Of a stretch of 64,000 nt of DNA, positions 42,033 to 52,600 are shown piece by piece. The stretch is taken from NCBI RefSeq assembly GCF_030518215.1, contig NZ_JAULRT010000059.1:1-64000 (forward strand). The letters are read 5' to 3'. Source of the DNA: Gilvimarinus algae. GTDB lineage: Bacteria > Pseudomonadota > Gammaproteobacteria > Pseudomonadales > Cellvibrionaceae. Under the pieces are notes generated by a model. The model was not told the origin of the DNA and searched no databases. It saw only the letters and a list, made by a program, of their open reading frames with translations. Each line of letters starts with the position of its first letter. The stretch's first letter is position 1. The translations under genes were made by a program, and so were the position numbers.

Positions 42033-42965
42033 ATGGGAGATCAGCCTCATATTACCGTGCTCGAACAAGAGGCGGTGGACGCCCTCGTGGTGGACGCTGC
42101 CGGCTTTTATGTGGACGGCACTTTCGGCCGAGGCGGTCACAGCGCGCGTATTTTGGAGCGCTTGTCGCCGGTTGGCCAACTGTTGGCCTTTGACAAAGAT
42201 GAGGCAGCGATTGCCGTCGCCCAGCAGCGTTTTGGTCAGGATCAGCGCTTCACAATTGCCCACGAAAGCTTCGCCTGTTTGGAGCAGCGGGTTCATGCAC
42301 TGGGAAAGGTGGGCCAGGTAAGCGGTATTTTGCTGGACCTTGGTGTGTCATCCCCGCAGCTGGATGAGCCGGAGCGCGGATTCAGTTTTTTGCACGATGG
42401 CCCGCTGGATATGCGCATGGATCAAACGCGCGGCATCAGTGCAGCAGATTGGGTCAACAGCGCTGATGAGGCTGAGCTTGCACGGGTAATGAAAGAGTAT
42501 GGCGAAGAGCGGTTCGCCAGACGCATGGCTCGCGCGTTGGTGCAGGAAAGGCAAAAGGCGCCGATTGTCCGCACCGGTCGTCTGGCGCAAATTCTCAAGG
42601 ATGCCAACCCGGCATGGGAGAAGGGCAAGCACCCTGCCACCCGCGCATTTCAGGGTATTCGCATACACATTAATGATGAGCTTTCGGATCTGCAGGCGGT
42701 GTTGGCACAGGCGCTGGAAATGCTGGCCGTGGGCGGCCGGCTGGTGGTGATCAGTTTTCACTCGCTGGAAGACCGTTTGGTTAAACGGTTTATTCGCCGT
42801 TATGAAAAAGGCGATCCGGTACCGCGAGGTCTGCCAGTGTTGGACAGTCAGCTCAACCGTCGGCTGGTGAGCCGCTCTAAGGCTTTAAAGGCGGGAGAGG
42901 AAGAGTTGGGCCGCAACCTACGCTCGCGCAGTGCGGTGATGCGGGTAGCGGAAAAAATTGCCTGA
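42033..42965 (+). CDS. rsmH: 16S rRNA (cytosine-1402-N4) methyltransferase RsmH
   Basis: Methylates N4 of C1402, the nucleotide also modified by RsmI nearby. Motifs: [14 protein letters not shown], the SAM-binding [50 protein letters not shown], and [15 protein letters not shown]. 310 residues, typical. Second gene of the dcw cluster. Confidence 0.97.
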   Translation: MGDQPHITVLEQEAVDALVVDAAGFYVDGTFGRGGHSARILERLSPVGQLLAFDKDEAAIAVAQQRFGQDQRFTIAHESFACLEQRVHALGKVGQVSGILLDLGVSSPQLDEPERGFSFLHDGPLDMRMDQTRGISAADWVNSADEAELARVMKEYGEERFARRMARALVQERQKAPIVRTGRLAQILKDANPAWEKGKHPATRAFQGIRIHINDELSDLQAVLAQALEMLAVGGRLVVISFHSLEDRLVKRFIRRYEKGDPVPRGLPVLDSQLNRRLVSRSKALKAGEEELGRNLRSRSAVMRVAEKIA

Positions 42966-42967
42966 CC

Positions 42968-43255
42968 ATGGCTGCAGGTGCCGGTGCCAAGAGTGGCCAG
43001 TGGGTGTTGGTGGCGTTGCTGTGGTTGGCCTGCCTGATCTCGGCGCTGGCTGTGGTGAGTGTCACTCAGCAGGTGCGCAGGGAAACTGATCGGCTCGAGT
43101 CGCTAAGGCGCGAGTCGGCCGAGTTGGAGGTGCAGTGGGGGCAGTACTTGCTCGAACAGAGCACTTGGGCCTCTTACTCAAGGGTGGAAAAGAAGGCACG
43201 TGAAGAGCTCGACATGCATGTGCCCGAAGCCGAACACATTATTTTGGTGAAATAA
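42968..43255 (+). CDS. ftsL: Cell division protein FtsL
   Basis: A 95-residue bitopic membrane protein: short cytoplasmic tail, one membrane helix (WVLVALLWLACLISALAVVSV, about 12-32) and a periplasmic coiled coil (LESLRRESAELEVQWGQYLLEQ) ending in IILVK. It scaffolds FtsB/FtsQ and FtsWI. Two bases separate it from rsmH. Confidence 0.92.
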   Translation: MAAGAGAKSGQWVLVALLWLACLISALAVVSVTQQVRRETDRLESLRRESAELEVQWGQYLLEQSTWASYSRVEKKAREELDMHVPEAEHIILVK

Positions 43256-43271
43256 ATAAAAGGAACCTTAA

Positions 43272-45017
43272 GTGCAGCAAACGGCGATACAGCCTTGGCG
43301 ATTTTACAGCGTAGTGGCCGCTATGCTGGTGCTTGCTGCGCTTTTGCTTTGGCGCATTGCCTCTTTGCAGGTGCTGCCTGACGCCGACCGTGGCTTTGAG
43401 TTCCTGCAGGGGCAGGGCGATGCGCGGACGGTACGCACGGAGCCGGTCAGCGCCTATCGCGGCGTTATCACCGATCGCAATGGCGAGCCGCTGGCCGTTA
43501 GCACGCCGGTTGAGTCCATCTGGGCGAATCCGCAAATACTCTTGCAAAGTCCGGCCAATTGGAGCCGCCTGGCGCAGGCGCTCGGTTGGGATAAGGCTGA
43601 GCTCGAGAGCCGCCTGGCGCGCTACTCAGGCAAAGAGTTTGTCTATCTGGAGCGTCATCTGCCGCCACAGGAAGCGGCGAGTATTCTCGATCTGGGCATC
43701 GATGGTGTTTACAGTCAGCGTGAATTTCGCCGTTACTACCCTGCTGGCGAAGTGGCTGCTCATATTGTCGGTATGACGGACATTGATGATCGCGGTCAGG
43801 AGGGCATGGAGCTTGCCTACGATGCCTGGCTCGCCGGGGAGAGTGGCGCCAAGCAGGTGCTCAAGGACTTGCGCGGTCGCACCGTTAAAGAGTTGGGCCT
43901 GATTCAGGCCGCTCGCAGCGGCAGACCTCTGGCGCTCAGCATTGATTTGCGCCTGCAGTATTTGGCGCACCGCGAGCTGAAAAAAGCGGTACAGCAATTC
44001 GGCGCTAAGGCCGGTTCTGTGGTGGTGCTCGATGTCCACACCGGTGAAGTCTTGGCGATGGCCAATCAGCCTTCTTATAACCCCAATGACCGCGCCAATA
44101 TTCACCCTGCCAGTCTGCGCAACCGCGCGCTGACGGATGTGTTCGAGCCGGGCTCCACCATCAAGCCGCTGGCAGTGATGGCGGCTCTTGAGACGGGTAA
44201 GTTCCAACCCTATTCGGTGATCGATACTACGCCCGGCTATGTGCAGGTCGGCAAGAAAACCTTGCTCGACCCCGTCAACTACGGGGAGCTGGATTTAACC
44301 CGTATCATTGCCAAGTCCAGTCAGGTGGGCATGACCAAATTGGCTCTGGCTGTCGAGCCGGACACCATCCGCGATATGTACTATCGCCTTGGCCTTGGCC
44401 AGGGTACGGGTACAGGCTTTCCCGGCGAAGCGGTGGGAGTGCTGCCTTCTTACACCCGCTGGAGGCCGATTCAGCGGGCTACTTATGCGTTTGGCTACGG
44501 GCTGAACCTGACTATTTTACAACTTGCGCAGGCGTACTCAGTGCTCGCCAGCGATGGTGTTCGTCGCCCCGTGTCGCTGCTTCGCAGCGAACAGGCGGCC
44601 TCGACAGAGCAGGTGGTGGACGAGCAGTACACTCGCGCGGTCATGAAAATGTTGCGCAAAGTGGTGAGCCTGGAAGGCACGGGCAGCCGCGCCAAAGTAG
44701 ACGCCTACCCAGTTGCCGGTAAGACGGGCACAGCGCATAAGGCCGATGCAGGCGGTTATGCCGATCATCGTTATATCGGTTCATTTGTGGGGGCTGCGCC
44801 GGCTGACAGTCCGGACATTATTGTCGCGGTCATGATCGATGAGCCTCGCGATACCAAATACCACGGTGGCCAGGTGGCAGCGCCGGTGTTCTCCAGCATC
44901 ACCGAGGGTGCTTTGCGTCTACTGCAGGAGCCACCGCAAACCCAGGCGGCCCGTATCAGTGTGACGCCCCGCAGCGACAACTCGCAGTTGGCGCTCACTC
45001 AGGGGGTGCGGTTGTGA
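43272..45017 (+). CDS. ftsI: Peptidoglycan transpeptidase FtsI (PBP3)
   Basis: Septal class B penicillin-binding protein, 581 residues. One membrane helix near 14-34, a non-catalytic pedestal (YRGVITDRNGEPLAVSTPV) and a transpeptidase domain: STIK at 295-298 (nucleophile Ser295), SSQ at 349-351 and KTGT at 484-487. The second motif is usually SSN in this protein; Gln351 here is unusual. GTG start with AAGGAA upstream. The stop overlaps murE (TGATG). Confidence 0.95.
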   Translation: MQQTAIQPWRFYSVVAAMLVLAALLLWRIASLQVLPDADRGFEFLQGQGDARTVRTEPVSAYRGVITDRNGEPLAVSTPVESIWANPQILLQSPANWSRLAQALGWDKAELESRLARYSGKEFVYLERHLPPQEAASILDLGIDGVYSQREFRRYYPAGEVAAHIVGMTDIDDRGQEGMELAYDAWLAGESGAKQVLKDLRGRTVKELGLIQAARSGRPLALSIDLRLQYLAHRELKKAVQQFGAKAGSVVVLDVHTGEVLAMANQPSYNPNDRANIHPASLRNRALTDVFEPGSTIKPLAVMAALETGKFQPYSVIDTTPGYVQVGKKTLLDPVNYGELDLTRIIAKSSQVGMTKLALAVEPDTIRDMYYRLGLGQGTGTGFPGEAVGVLPSYTRWRPIQRATYAFGYGLNLTILQLAQAYSVLASDGVRRPVSLLRSEQAASTEQVVDEQYTRAVMKMLRKVVSLEGTGSRAKVDAYPVAGKTGTAHKADAGGYADHRYIGSFVGAAPADSPDIIVAVMIDEPRDTKYHGGQVAAPVFSSITEGALRLLQEPPQTQAARISVTPRSDNSQLALTQGVRL

Positions 45018-46525
45018 TGGCGCTGGCCGAATTGACACTGGGTGAAATGCTGGGCTCTGTGGCCCCTGAGCCCCTGCGAGAGCTGATGGTGCAGGGTATG
45101 GCATCGGACAGCCGCCGAGTGCGTGCCGGAGATGTCTTTGTGGCTCTGCGTGGACAGCGTGTCGATGGCGCTGACTTTATTGGCGATGCCGCCGAGGCGG
45201 GCGCAGTGGCTGTGCTTGTTGATGCGGACGCTATGATCAGTTACACCGGCGGGGTGCCCGTCGTGCGGGTGCGACAACTGGATAAGCAGCTGAGCGAGCT
45301 GGCCAGCCGCCTCTACGCCGACCCCAGCGCCTCCTTGGACGTGATCGGCATTACCGGCACCAATGGCAAAACCACCAGCGCTTTGCTGATCGCCCAACTG
45401 CTCGCGGCGCTGGGCAGAAAGTCCGCCGTGATGGGAACGCTCGGTGTCGGGTTGATTGGAGATACCTTTACCCCAACTGGGTATACCACACCTGACCCGC
45501 TCGCAACTCAGGGCGCTTTGGCGGCCCTTGTCGATCAGGGGGCGGATACTCTGGCAATGGAGGTGTCCTCCCATGCACTCGTTCAACACCGCACCCGGCA
45601 CGTGCGCATTACCACCGGGGTGTTCACGAATCTAACCCACGATCATCTCGACTTTCACGGTGATCTGAAAGCCTATGGCAAGGCCAAAGCGCGCCTGCTC
45701 AAGGCAAGGGGGCTGCGCCACGCGGTGATCAATCGCGACGACCCCTGGTGCAAGTCTCTGAGGAAGAAGTCTGAGCGCGTCGAGCAGGTACTCAGTTATT
45801 CCCTGAGCTCGCCAAAGGCCGATGTCTATTACGAGTCTATTGTCTATTCCCGCGACGGGATTAGCGCTGTGGTGTGTGCCGGCGGTGAGAGTGCCAGCAT
45901 TCGTTCTCGCCTGCTGGGCGATTTTAATGCCGGCAATATGTTGGCAGCTATCAGCGTTGCCTTGCTCCGCGGCTATCGTTTGGGTGAGATTGCGCCTCTC
46001 ATTTCACAGCTCAAACCGGCACCGGGGCGAATGGAACAAATTGCGCTAGACGCCGGGCAGGATGTTCAAGTAGTGGTGGATTACGCCCACACGCCGGATG
46101 CATTGGCGAAGGCCTTGCGGGCCTTGCGCCGGCACGCCGATGGCAGTCTTTGGTGCGTGTTTGGCTGCGGTGGCGACCGGGACGCCGATAAGCGTCCGGT
46201 AATGGGGCGGGTGGCAGAAAAAGCCGCTGACTACGTTTTGGTGACCAATGACAATCCACGCCGCGAAAATCCGGCAGACATTGCCGGTCAGATTGTGCGC
46301 GGTATGTACACACCTGAACGTTGCCTGGTAATTCCGGAGCGTGATAAAGCGATTGCCCTAGCTGTACAGCAAGCCGCTGCGGGCGATGCGGTATTGATTG
46401 CGGGCAAAGGGCATGAGCAGGTGCAAGTTTTTGCCGAGCACGAGCAGCCTTTCAGCGATCGGGAGCAGGCGCTCCAAGCACTGAAAGAGCGTCAGAGAAA
46501 GGCCGGCGAGGAGAGTGCGTCATGA
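45017..46525 (+). CDS. murE: UDP-MurNAc-L-Ala-D-Glu:meso-DAP ligase MurE
   Basis: Adds meso-diaminopimelate to the peptidoglycan precursor. ATP site ITGTNGKTTSALLIAQ; VSSHALVQHR; DYAHTPDALAKAL; CGGDRDADKRPVMG; and DNPRRENP, the DNPR motif that specifies meso-DAP and so a Gram-negative-type peptidoglycan. About 502 residues. ATG at 45017 in TGATG with ftsI; a GTG one codon earlier is possible. Confidence 0.97.
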   Translation: MALAELTLGEMLGSVAPEPLRELMVQGMASDSRRVRAGDVFVALRGQRVDGADFIGDAAEAGAVAVLVDADAMISYTGGVPVVRVRQLDKQLSELASRLYADPSASLDVIGITGTNGKTTSALLIAQLLAALGRKSAVMGTLGVGLIGDTFTPTGYTTPDPLATQGALAALVDQGADTLAMEVSSHALVQHRTRHVRITTGVFTNLTHDHLDFHGDLKAYGKAKARLLKARGLRHAVINRDDPWCKSLRKKSERVEQVLSYSLSSPKADVYYESIVYSRDGISAVVCAGGESASIRSRLLGDFNAGNMLAAISVALLRGYRLGEIAPLISQLKPAPGRMEQIALDAGQDVQVVVDYAHTPDALAKALRALRRHADGSLWCVFGCGGDRDADKRPVMGRVAEKAADYVLVTNDNPRRENPADIAGQIVRGMYTPERCLVIPERDKAIALAVQQAAAGDAVLIAGKGHEQVQVFAEHEQPFSDREQALQALKERQRKAGEESAS

Positions 46526-47898
46526 TTGGCACTATGTCCATTAAGCAGTTGCAGCGTGATTTCTCCCGTTTTTTCACAACACTAATGACAGCAGATTCGG
46601 GGCCCTTTACCCGTATCTGCACCGATTCGAGAAAAATTGAACCCGGTGATTTTTTTGTCGCTCTGCGCGGCCCCAATTTTGACGGTCATAACTTCCTCGC
46701 TGATGTCGAGCGCGCCGGGGCCGTCGGCGCCCTGGTGGACGCCATTGACAGCGCCTGCCCCCTGGCTCAGTTGCAAGTTGATGACACGATTCTAGGGTTG
46801 GGTGAAATAGCCCGCATCAATCGTGCGCGTTTCAACGGCCCCGTGGTTGCGATCACCGGTTCGAGCGGCAAGACCAGTGTGCGCAGCATGGTCCACAATA
46901 TTTTGCAGTGTGAGGGCCCGGTGCTTGCAACCCAGGGCAATTTTAACAATCACATTGGCGTGCCCCTGACACTGTTGCGGCTTACCGGCGAAGAGCGTTT
47001 TGCAGTGATCGAAATGGGCGCCAGTGCTATTGGCGAAATTGCCTATTTGTGTGAGCTGGCGGTGCCCGATGTGGCGCTGGTCAACAATGTGATGCCCGCT
47101 CACCTGGAGGGGTTTGGATCGCTTGAGGGCGTGGCCGATGCCAAAGGAGAAATTTATCAAGGAGTAAAGGCCGATGGATGCAGCGTGGTCAATCTCGATG
47201 ATCAATTCGCTGCCCAGTGGTTGCATCAGCTGCACGATCGCAGTCGTTTGACGTTTTCCCTGAGCAACACCGTGGCTAACTGCTACGCAACGGAGCTTGA
47301 GGCTGACGGACACGAGCAGCGCTTTACACTTAATTTGCTGGGGCGCAGTTTGCCAGTGCGTCTTGCTGTCGGTGGGCAGCACAATATTCGCAATGCTCTT
47401 GCGGCTGCCTGTTGTGCCCATGCAGTGGGCGCGTCCGATGAGGCAATTGTCAAAGGCTTGGAGGCGTTTGCTCCGGTTGAAGGCCGGCTGACTTTTCGCA
47501 AGGGACTTGGTGGCTGCACGGTAATTGATGACAGCTACAACGCCAATCCGGGTTCTGTGCGGGCCGCCATTGATGTGCTCGGTGACATTAAAGGCGCCAA
47601 CATTCTGGTGTTGGGGGATATGGGCGAACTCGGGGAAGAGGCTTACCTGATGCATGCGGAAATTGGCGACTATGCTTCGCAAAAGAAGCTGCAGGCTGTT
47701 TTTACCTTTGGCGTCTTGTCTCAGGCGGTGAGCGATAATTTTTCCGGGCCTTCGCGTCATTTTGAAGATCAGCAGGACCTCATTGAACATCTTTTGACAA
47801 TTGTTACGGACAGCGATTGCACCGTTTTGATTAAGGGATCACGCAGCGCTCGAATGGATCGAGTGGTTAGGGCTTTAACCGAAGGGGAGAAGACCTGA
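46522..47898 (+). CDS. murF: UDP-MurNAc-tripeptide:D-Ala-D-Ala ligase MurF
   Basis: Adds the D-Ala-D-Ala dipeptide to complete the UDP-MurNAc-pentapeptide. ICTDSRKIEPGDFFVALRG at the UDP-binding N-terminus, ATP loop ITGSSGKTSVRSMV, EMGASAIGEI, VGGQHNIRNALAA, and DSYNANPGSVRAAIDVL. 458 residues. ATGA overlap with murE. Confidence 0.97.
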   Translation: MIGTMSIKQLQRDFSRFFTTLMTADSGPFTRICTDSRKIEPGDFFVALRGPNFDGHNFLADVERAGAVGALVDAIDSACPLAQLQVDDTILGLGEIARINRARFNGPVVAITGSSGKTSVRSMVHNILQCEGPVLATQGNFNNHIGVPLTLLRLTGEERFAVIEMGASAIGEIAYLCELAVPDVALVNNVMPAHLEGFGSLEGVADAKGEIYQGVKADGCSVVNLDDQFAAQWLHQLHDRSRLTFSLSNTVANCYATELEADGHEQRFTLNLLGRSLPVRLAVGGQHNIRNALAAACCAHAVGASDEAIVKGLEAFAPVEGRLTFRKGLGGCTVIDDSYNANPGSVRAAIDVLGDIKGANILVLGDMGELGEEAYLMHAEIGDYASQKKLQAVFTFGVLSQAVSDNFSGPSRHFEDQQDLIEHLLTIVTDSDCTVLIKGSRSARMDRVVRALTEGEKT

Positions 47899-48981
47899 AT
47901 GCTGCTCTGGCTTGCAGAACAATTACAAGAATTGAATAGCGGCTTTTTCGTCTTTCAGTATCTGACGCTGCGTGCCATCTTGAGTGTGATGACGGCGCTT
48001 GGGATTTCGCTTTTACTCGGCCCATGGATGATACGCAAGTTAAACCAGCTGCAAATTGGCCAGGCGGTGCGCGATGACGGTCCGCAGTCGCACCTGACTA
48101 AGTCTGGTACACCGACAATGGGTGGCACCTTGATACTGGCGGCCATTTTTATCAGCAGCCTGTTGTGGTCGGACTTGGCCAATCGTTATGTCTGGGTCGT
48201 GCTGGCGGTCACCGCTGTTTTTGGCGCTGTCGGCTGGGTGGATGATTATCGCAAGGTGGTACAGAAGAATTCTCGGGGCTTGCCTGCGCGTTGGAAGTAT
48301 TTCTGGCAGTCGGTGGCGGGCATTGGAGCCGCAGTATTTTTGTATCTGACGGCAACAACGGCCGTCGAGACCCAGCTTTTCTTGCCATTTTTGAAAAACT
48401 TTGCTTTGGAGCTGGGTATTTTCTACATCGTACTCAGTTACTTCGTTGTCGTTGGGGCGAGCAATGCGGTCAACCTAACTGACGGGCTCGACGGCTTGGC
48501 AATTATGCCGTCGGTTATGGTGGCAGCGGCGCTCGGTGCCATTGCCTATGTGACTGGGCACTATGAATTTGCCCAGTACCTGCACATTGCTCATGTGCCG
48601 GGCAGTGGCGAACTGGTGGTGTTTTGTGCGGCTTTGTGTGGCGCGGGTCTCGGTTTCCTCTGGTTCAACACCTACCCGGCACAGGTGTTTATGGGCGATG
48701 TAGGGGCATTGTCCCTGGGGGCAGCCCTGGGAATTATTGCCGTAATTATTCGCCACGAGGTGGTGTTTTTTATTATGGGTGGCGTGTTTGTCATGGAGAC
48801 GATCTCGGTCATCCTGCAGGTGGGTTCCTACAAGTTGACCGGTCGGAGGATTTTCCGCATGGCACCGCTGCACCATCATTTTGAGTTAAAAGGCTGGCCC
48901 GAGCCGAGAGTGATCGTGCGCTTCTGGATTATCACCGTCATGCTGGTGCTCTTTGGCTTGGCAACATTGAAATTGCGTTGA
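47899..48981 (+). CDS. mraY: Phospho-MurNAc-pentapeptide transferase MraY
   Basis: Integral membrane enzyme forming lipid I from UDP-MurNAc-pentapeptide and undecaprenyl phosphate. About ten membrane helices; conserved cytoplasmic loops [19 protein letters not shown] (Asp pair), [21 protein letters not shown] and the [15 protein letters not shown] histidine loop. 360 residues. Starts directly after the murF stop. Confidence 0.97.
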   Translation: MLLWLAEQLQELNSGFFVFQYLTLRAILSVMTALGISLLLGPWMIRKLNQLQIGQAVRDDGPQSHLTKSGTPTMGGTLILAAIFISSLLWSDLANRYVWVVLAVTAVFGAVGWVDDYRKVVQKNSRGLPARWKYFWQSVAGIGAAVFLYLTATTAVETQLFLPFLKNFALELGIFYIVLSYFVVVGASNAVNLTDGLDGLAIMPSVMVAAALGAIAYVTGHYEFAQYLHIAHVPGSGELVVFCAALCGAGLGFLWFNTYPAQVFMGDVGALSLGAALGIIAVIIRHEVVFFIMGGVFVMETISVILQVGSYKLTGRRIFRMAPLHHHFELKGWPEPRVIVRFWIITVMLVLFGLATLKLR

Positions 48982-48988
48982 GGTAGCA

Positions 48989-50338
48989 GTGAGTCACTTG
49001 ATTGCAACGAGCAAAATGAAAGCGATCGTTGGCACCGGGGTTTCCGGTCTGTCGGCTGCGCGCTTTTTGCAGCGCTGCAATGAACGTTTTGTGCTGTTTG
49101 ATACCCGAGATCTTCCGCCAAATCGGGCGTTAATTGCGCAGGAATTTCCCGGCGTACACTGCGAGTTTGGCCAATGGGATCAGGCTTTGTTGAACAGCGC
49201 CGATGAAATTATCGTCAGTCCTGGTGTGCCCATCTCTATGCCAGCATTGGCAAAGGCCCGCGAAGCCGGCGTGCCCCTGGTGGGGGATGTCGAGGTGTTT
49301 TGTCGCCATGCCCGTGCACCGATTGTCGCCATCACTGGCTCCAACGGGAAAAGTACCGTCACTACGCTGGTGGGCAAAATGGCTGAGGCCGCCGGTCGGT
49401 GCGTTGCTGTTGGGGGTAATCTGGGCACCGCCGCACTCGATTTGCTCAATGAGAGTGTTGAACTCTATGTGCTGGAGCTATCGAGTTTTCAGCTAGAAAC
49501 CGTCTCCAAGCTTGGGGCAGAGGTCGCCTGCGTACTGAATATCAGTCCAGACCATATGGACCGCTACGACAGCATGCCGGCATACCATGCGGCCAAACAG
49601 CGAATTTACTACGGTGCCAAAAAAGTTGTTGTCAACCGTACCGACCCACTGACGCAACCACCCTTGGCTGCGGATGTTGAGCGTGTCTCCTTTGGTGGCG
49701 TGGCCGATTTCAAAAATATGGGGACAGTGGATAAAGACGGCGAACTCTGGCTTGCAGAAGATCTGAAGCCTTTGATCCCCGCCAGTGAGTTGCGAATTGT
49801 CGGCCGTCACAATGTCGACAACGCTCTGGCCGCACTGGCTATTGGTAAGGCGGCAGGTTTGCCTATGATTGCGATGCTTGAGGCATTACGTGCATTTAGT
49901 GGCCTGCCGCATCGCTGCGAATGGGTTGCCGAGGTGGATGGTGTAGGTTATATCAACGATTCCAAGGGAACCAATGTGGGAGCGACCCTCGCGGCCATTG
50001 AAGGGCTCGCCCAAGCGCATGGAAAGCTGGTGTTGCTGCTCGGCGGTGTCGCCAAGGACGATAATTTCCGGCCATTGCTGGAGGCTCTTAAACGCCATGC
50101 TCGGGCGGCGGTCGTCTTTGGTCGCGACGCTGCCATTATTGAAAAGTCGCTCGCGGGTTACTCCGCACTTGAGCGAGAGGCAGGCTTGTTGCCCGCGCTG
50201 GCCAAGGCGCGCGAGCTGGCATATTCGGGCGACACGGTTTTGTTGAGCCCAGCGTGTGCCAGTTTTGATGAGTTTGATAACTACATGGCCCGCGGTGAGA
50301 CCTTTAAACACTGGGTAAAGGAGGCCGCCAATGATTAA
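48989..50338 (+). CDS. murD: UDP-MurNAc-L-Ala:D-Glu ligase MurD
   Basis: Adds D-glutamate. N-terminal Rossmann-like GTGVSGLSAARFLQR, SPGVPISMPAL, ATP loop ITGSNGKSTVTTLVGKM, ELSSFQLE, NISPDHMDRY, GRHNVDNALAALAI, NDSKGTNVGATLAA, LSPACASFDEFDNY. 449 residues with a GTG start. Confidence 0.97.
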   Translation: MSHLIATSKMKAIVGTGVSGLSAARFLQRCNERFVLFDTRDLPPNRALIAQEFPGVHCEFGQWDQALLNSADEIIVSPGVPISMPALAKAREAGVPLVGDVEVFCRHARAPIVAITGSNGKSTVTTLVGKMAEAAGRCVAVGGNLGTAALDLLNESVELYVLELSSFQLETVSKLGAEVACVLNISPDHMDRYDSMPAYHAAKQRIYYGAKKVVVNRTDPLTQPPLAADVERVSFGGVADFKNMGTVDKDGELWLAEDLKPLIPASELRIVGRHNVDNALAALAIGKAAGLPMIAMLEALRAFSGLPHRCEWVAEVDGVGYINDSKGTNVGATLAAIEGLAQAHGKLVLLLGGVAKDDNFRPLLEALKRHARAAVVFGRDAAIIEKSLAGYSALEREAGLLPALAKARELAYSGDTVLLSPACASFDEFDNYMARGETFKHWVKEAAND

Positions 50339-51533
50339 GTGGCAGCAACCCCTCAGTGCCGGTGTCCAGCCCGATTGGCCCCTGACCTGTCTTTGGCTGG
50401 CGCTCTTGTCTATCGGACTTGTGATGGTCGCGTCTGCTTCTGTGGCATTTGCTGGCGCCAATTACGGCGATAGTTGGTATTTCGCTAAGCGTCATCTTGT
50501 GTTTTTGCTGATGAGTTTTGCCGTGGCCAGTGTGGTTTTGACCTTGCCGACCGATGTTTGGCGTCGTTTAAGTGTGCCTTTGTTGTTGACGGCTGTGGCT
50601 TTGCTGGTTGTTGTATTGATTCCGGGTCTGGGGAAAAAAGTCAATGGCGCGCAGCGCTGGATTAACCTTGGCTTTTTTACCCTGCAGGTTTCCGAGGTGG
50701 CAAAGTTTGCCGTGATTGTCTTTTTTGCTCAGTACTTTTCTCTGCGCCCATCGGTTGCCGTCAGCAGCTGGCGAGAGTTCGGTAAGTTACTGGCGATACT
50801 GTCCTTGGTATTAGCCTTGCTGGTCTTGGAGCCCGATTTTGGTGGCACCGTGGTCATCGGGGCCACGGTGATTGCAATTATGTTTATTGCCGGGTTGAAG
50901 CTTAGATACTTTGTGCCTTTGGCGGTTGGGGGTGTTGGGCTCCTGGCGGCCCTTGCGGTCGCAAGCCCATATCGGCTCAAGCGCTTGGTCACCTTTATGG
51001 ACCCATGGGCCGATCAATTTAATGCCGGTTACCAATTAACCCAATCGCTCATAGCTTTCGGGCGAGGCGAGTGGCTGGGCATGGGACTCGGAAACAGTGT
51101 TCAGAAGTTATTTTATCTTCCCGAGGCGCATACCGATTTTATTTTTGCGATTTTTGCCGAAGAGCTGGGGCTTTTGGGCGGCTTAGTGCTTCTTGGATTG
51201 TTTGCTGCGCTGATCCATCGAATTCTGGCGGTTTACCGTACCTGTCGTGCACGTGGTAATGCGTTTCTGACCTACGCGGTGTTTGCAATCGCGGTGCTGT
51301 TCAGCTTGCAGGTGTTTATTAACGTTGGCGTAGCCAGCGGGCTTTTGCCAACCAAAGGGCTGACGCTGCCCTTTATTAGCTACGGTGGCAACAGCTTGCT
51401 GGTCAGCTGTGCCCTGGTCGCCTTTGTATTGCGCGCTGATATGGAGATGCGCACCGCCCCCGAGCGACATACACCGGTGACCAACCCCTCGCGAGTGCAC
51501 CGCGAAGGTTCCTTGGCCGGAGGTGCGGCATGA
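50331..51533 (+). CDS. ftsW: Lipid II polymerase FtsW (SEDS family)
   Basis: Septal peptidoglycan glycosyltransferase partner of FtsI. About ten membrane helices. SEDS signatures: KKVNGAQRWINLGFFTLQVSEVAKFA, EPDFGGTVVIGATV with the catalytic-type Asp region, GYQLTQSLIAFGRGEWLGMGLGNSVQKLFYLPEAHTDFIFA, and TKGLTLPFISYGGNSLL. 400 residues, overlapping murD by 8 bases. Confidence 0.96.
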   Translation: MIKWQQPLSAGVQPDWPLTCLWLALLSIGLVMVASASVAFAGANYGDSWYFAKRHLVFLLMSFAVASVVLTLPTDVWRRLSVPLLLTAVALLVVVLIPGLGKKVNGAQRWINLGFFTLQVSEVAKFAVIVFFAQYFSLRPSVAVSSWREFGKLLAILSLVLALLVLEPDFGGTVVIGATVIAIMFIAGLKLRYFVPLAVGGVGLLAALAVASPYRLKRLVTFMDPWADQFNAGYQLTQSLIAFGRGEWLGMGLGNSVQKLFYLPEAHTDFIFAIFAEELGLLGGLVLLGLFAALIHRILAVYRTCRARGNAFLTYAVFAIAVLFSLQVFINVGVASGLLPTKGLTLPFISYGGNSLLVSCALVAFVLRADMEMRTAPERHTPVTNPSRVHREGSLAGGAA

Positions 51534-52600
51534 GTCGGGTGCTGATCATGGCGGGCGGAACCGGCGGCCACGTTTTCCCTGCGTTGGAGGTTGCCAAAGT
51601 AATGCGCGAGCGCGGCGTCGAGGTGCACTGGCTGGGAACCCAGCGAGGCATTGAGCATCGCCTAGTGCCGGCCCAGAGCATCACTATTGATTATATCCGC
51701 GTGGAAGGTGTGCGTGGCCGAGGCGCCGCGGGCATATTGAAAGCGCCGTTTTTGATTGCCCTGGCTGTACTGCAAGCGATCAATGTATTGCGACGCGTCA
51801 AGCCCGAGGTGGTGATCGGTTTTGGAGGTTTTGCCTCTGGTCCCGGCGGCTTGGCGGCAAAAATGATGGGCCTGCCGCTGGTTATCCATGAGCAAAATGC
51901 GGTGGCGGGTACGACTAATAAGCTCCTCTCCCGGTTGGCCAATCGCATTCTTACCGGTTTTGACGATGTATTTAACAATGGCCGTTGGGTGGGTAACCCG
52001 GTGCGGCAGGCGATTCGTCAGCTACCGGAACCTGCCCAGCGGTTTGCGGCAAGGGCTGATGAGCCTTTGCATCTTCTTGTGTTAGGTGGAAGTCTCGGGG
52101 CGTTAGCCATCAACGAGCTTGTGCCCCAGGCGCTTGGTCAGCTGAATGCGTCCGAGCGGCCTAAAGTACGGCACCAGTGCGGTGAAAAGCACGCTGAGGT
52201 TACGACTGCGAATTACCTCGCATCGCAAGTGGAGGCGAGCGTAGAGCCATTTATTGACAACATGTCTGAGGCCTATGGCTGGGCAGATATCGTGATTTGT
52301 CGCGCAGGTGCGCTGACCATTGCGGAGCTCGCTTGTGCGGGTGTCGGGGCCATTTTGATTCCGTTGCCAACAGCGATTGATGATCACCAGACGCATAACG
52401 CCGCGGTATTGGCCAGCGCTGGTGCGGCCATCAGTGTACCGCAAGGCGATTTGAGTGCTGAGCGCTTGGCCAAAGTGCTGCGCGAACGCCTGGCGAGTCG
52501 CAGTGCTTTGTTGCAAATGGCGGAAATTGCGCGACAAGCCTGCCGCGGTGATGCCGCTGCAAAAGTGGCAGACGAGATTGGGGAACTGATTCATGGATAA
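51530..52600 (+). CDS. murG: UDP-GlcNAc:lipid I N-acetylglucosamine transferase MurG
   Basis: Makes lipid II at the inner membrane. GT28 motifs: [16 protein letters not shown] near the N-terminus, [45 protein letters not shown], and [35 protein letters not shown]. 356 residues. ATGA overlap with ftsW. Confidence 0.97.
   Translation: MSRVLIMAGGTGGHVFPALEVAKVMRERGVEVHWLGTQRGIEHRLVPAQSITIDYIRVEGVRGRGAAGILKAPFLIALAVLQAINVLRRVKPEVVIGFGGFASGPGGLAAKMMGLPLVIHEQNAVAGTTNKLLSRLANRILTGFDDVFNNGRWVGNPVRQAIRQLPEPAQRFAARADEPLHLLVLGGSLGALAINELVPQALGQLNASERPKVRHQCGEKHAEVTTANYLASQVEASVEPFIDNMSEAYGWADIVICRAGALTIAELACAGVGAILIPLPTAIDDHQTHNAAVLASAGAAISVPQGDLSAERLAKVLRERLASRSALLQMAEIARQACRGDAAAKVADEIGELIHG

Noticed and set aside
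46792-47790. 332-residue minus-strand frame opposite murF
   Set aside because: Antisense shadow of a certain gene; its protein has no domain features and biased composition.
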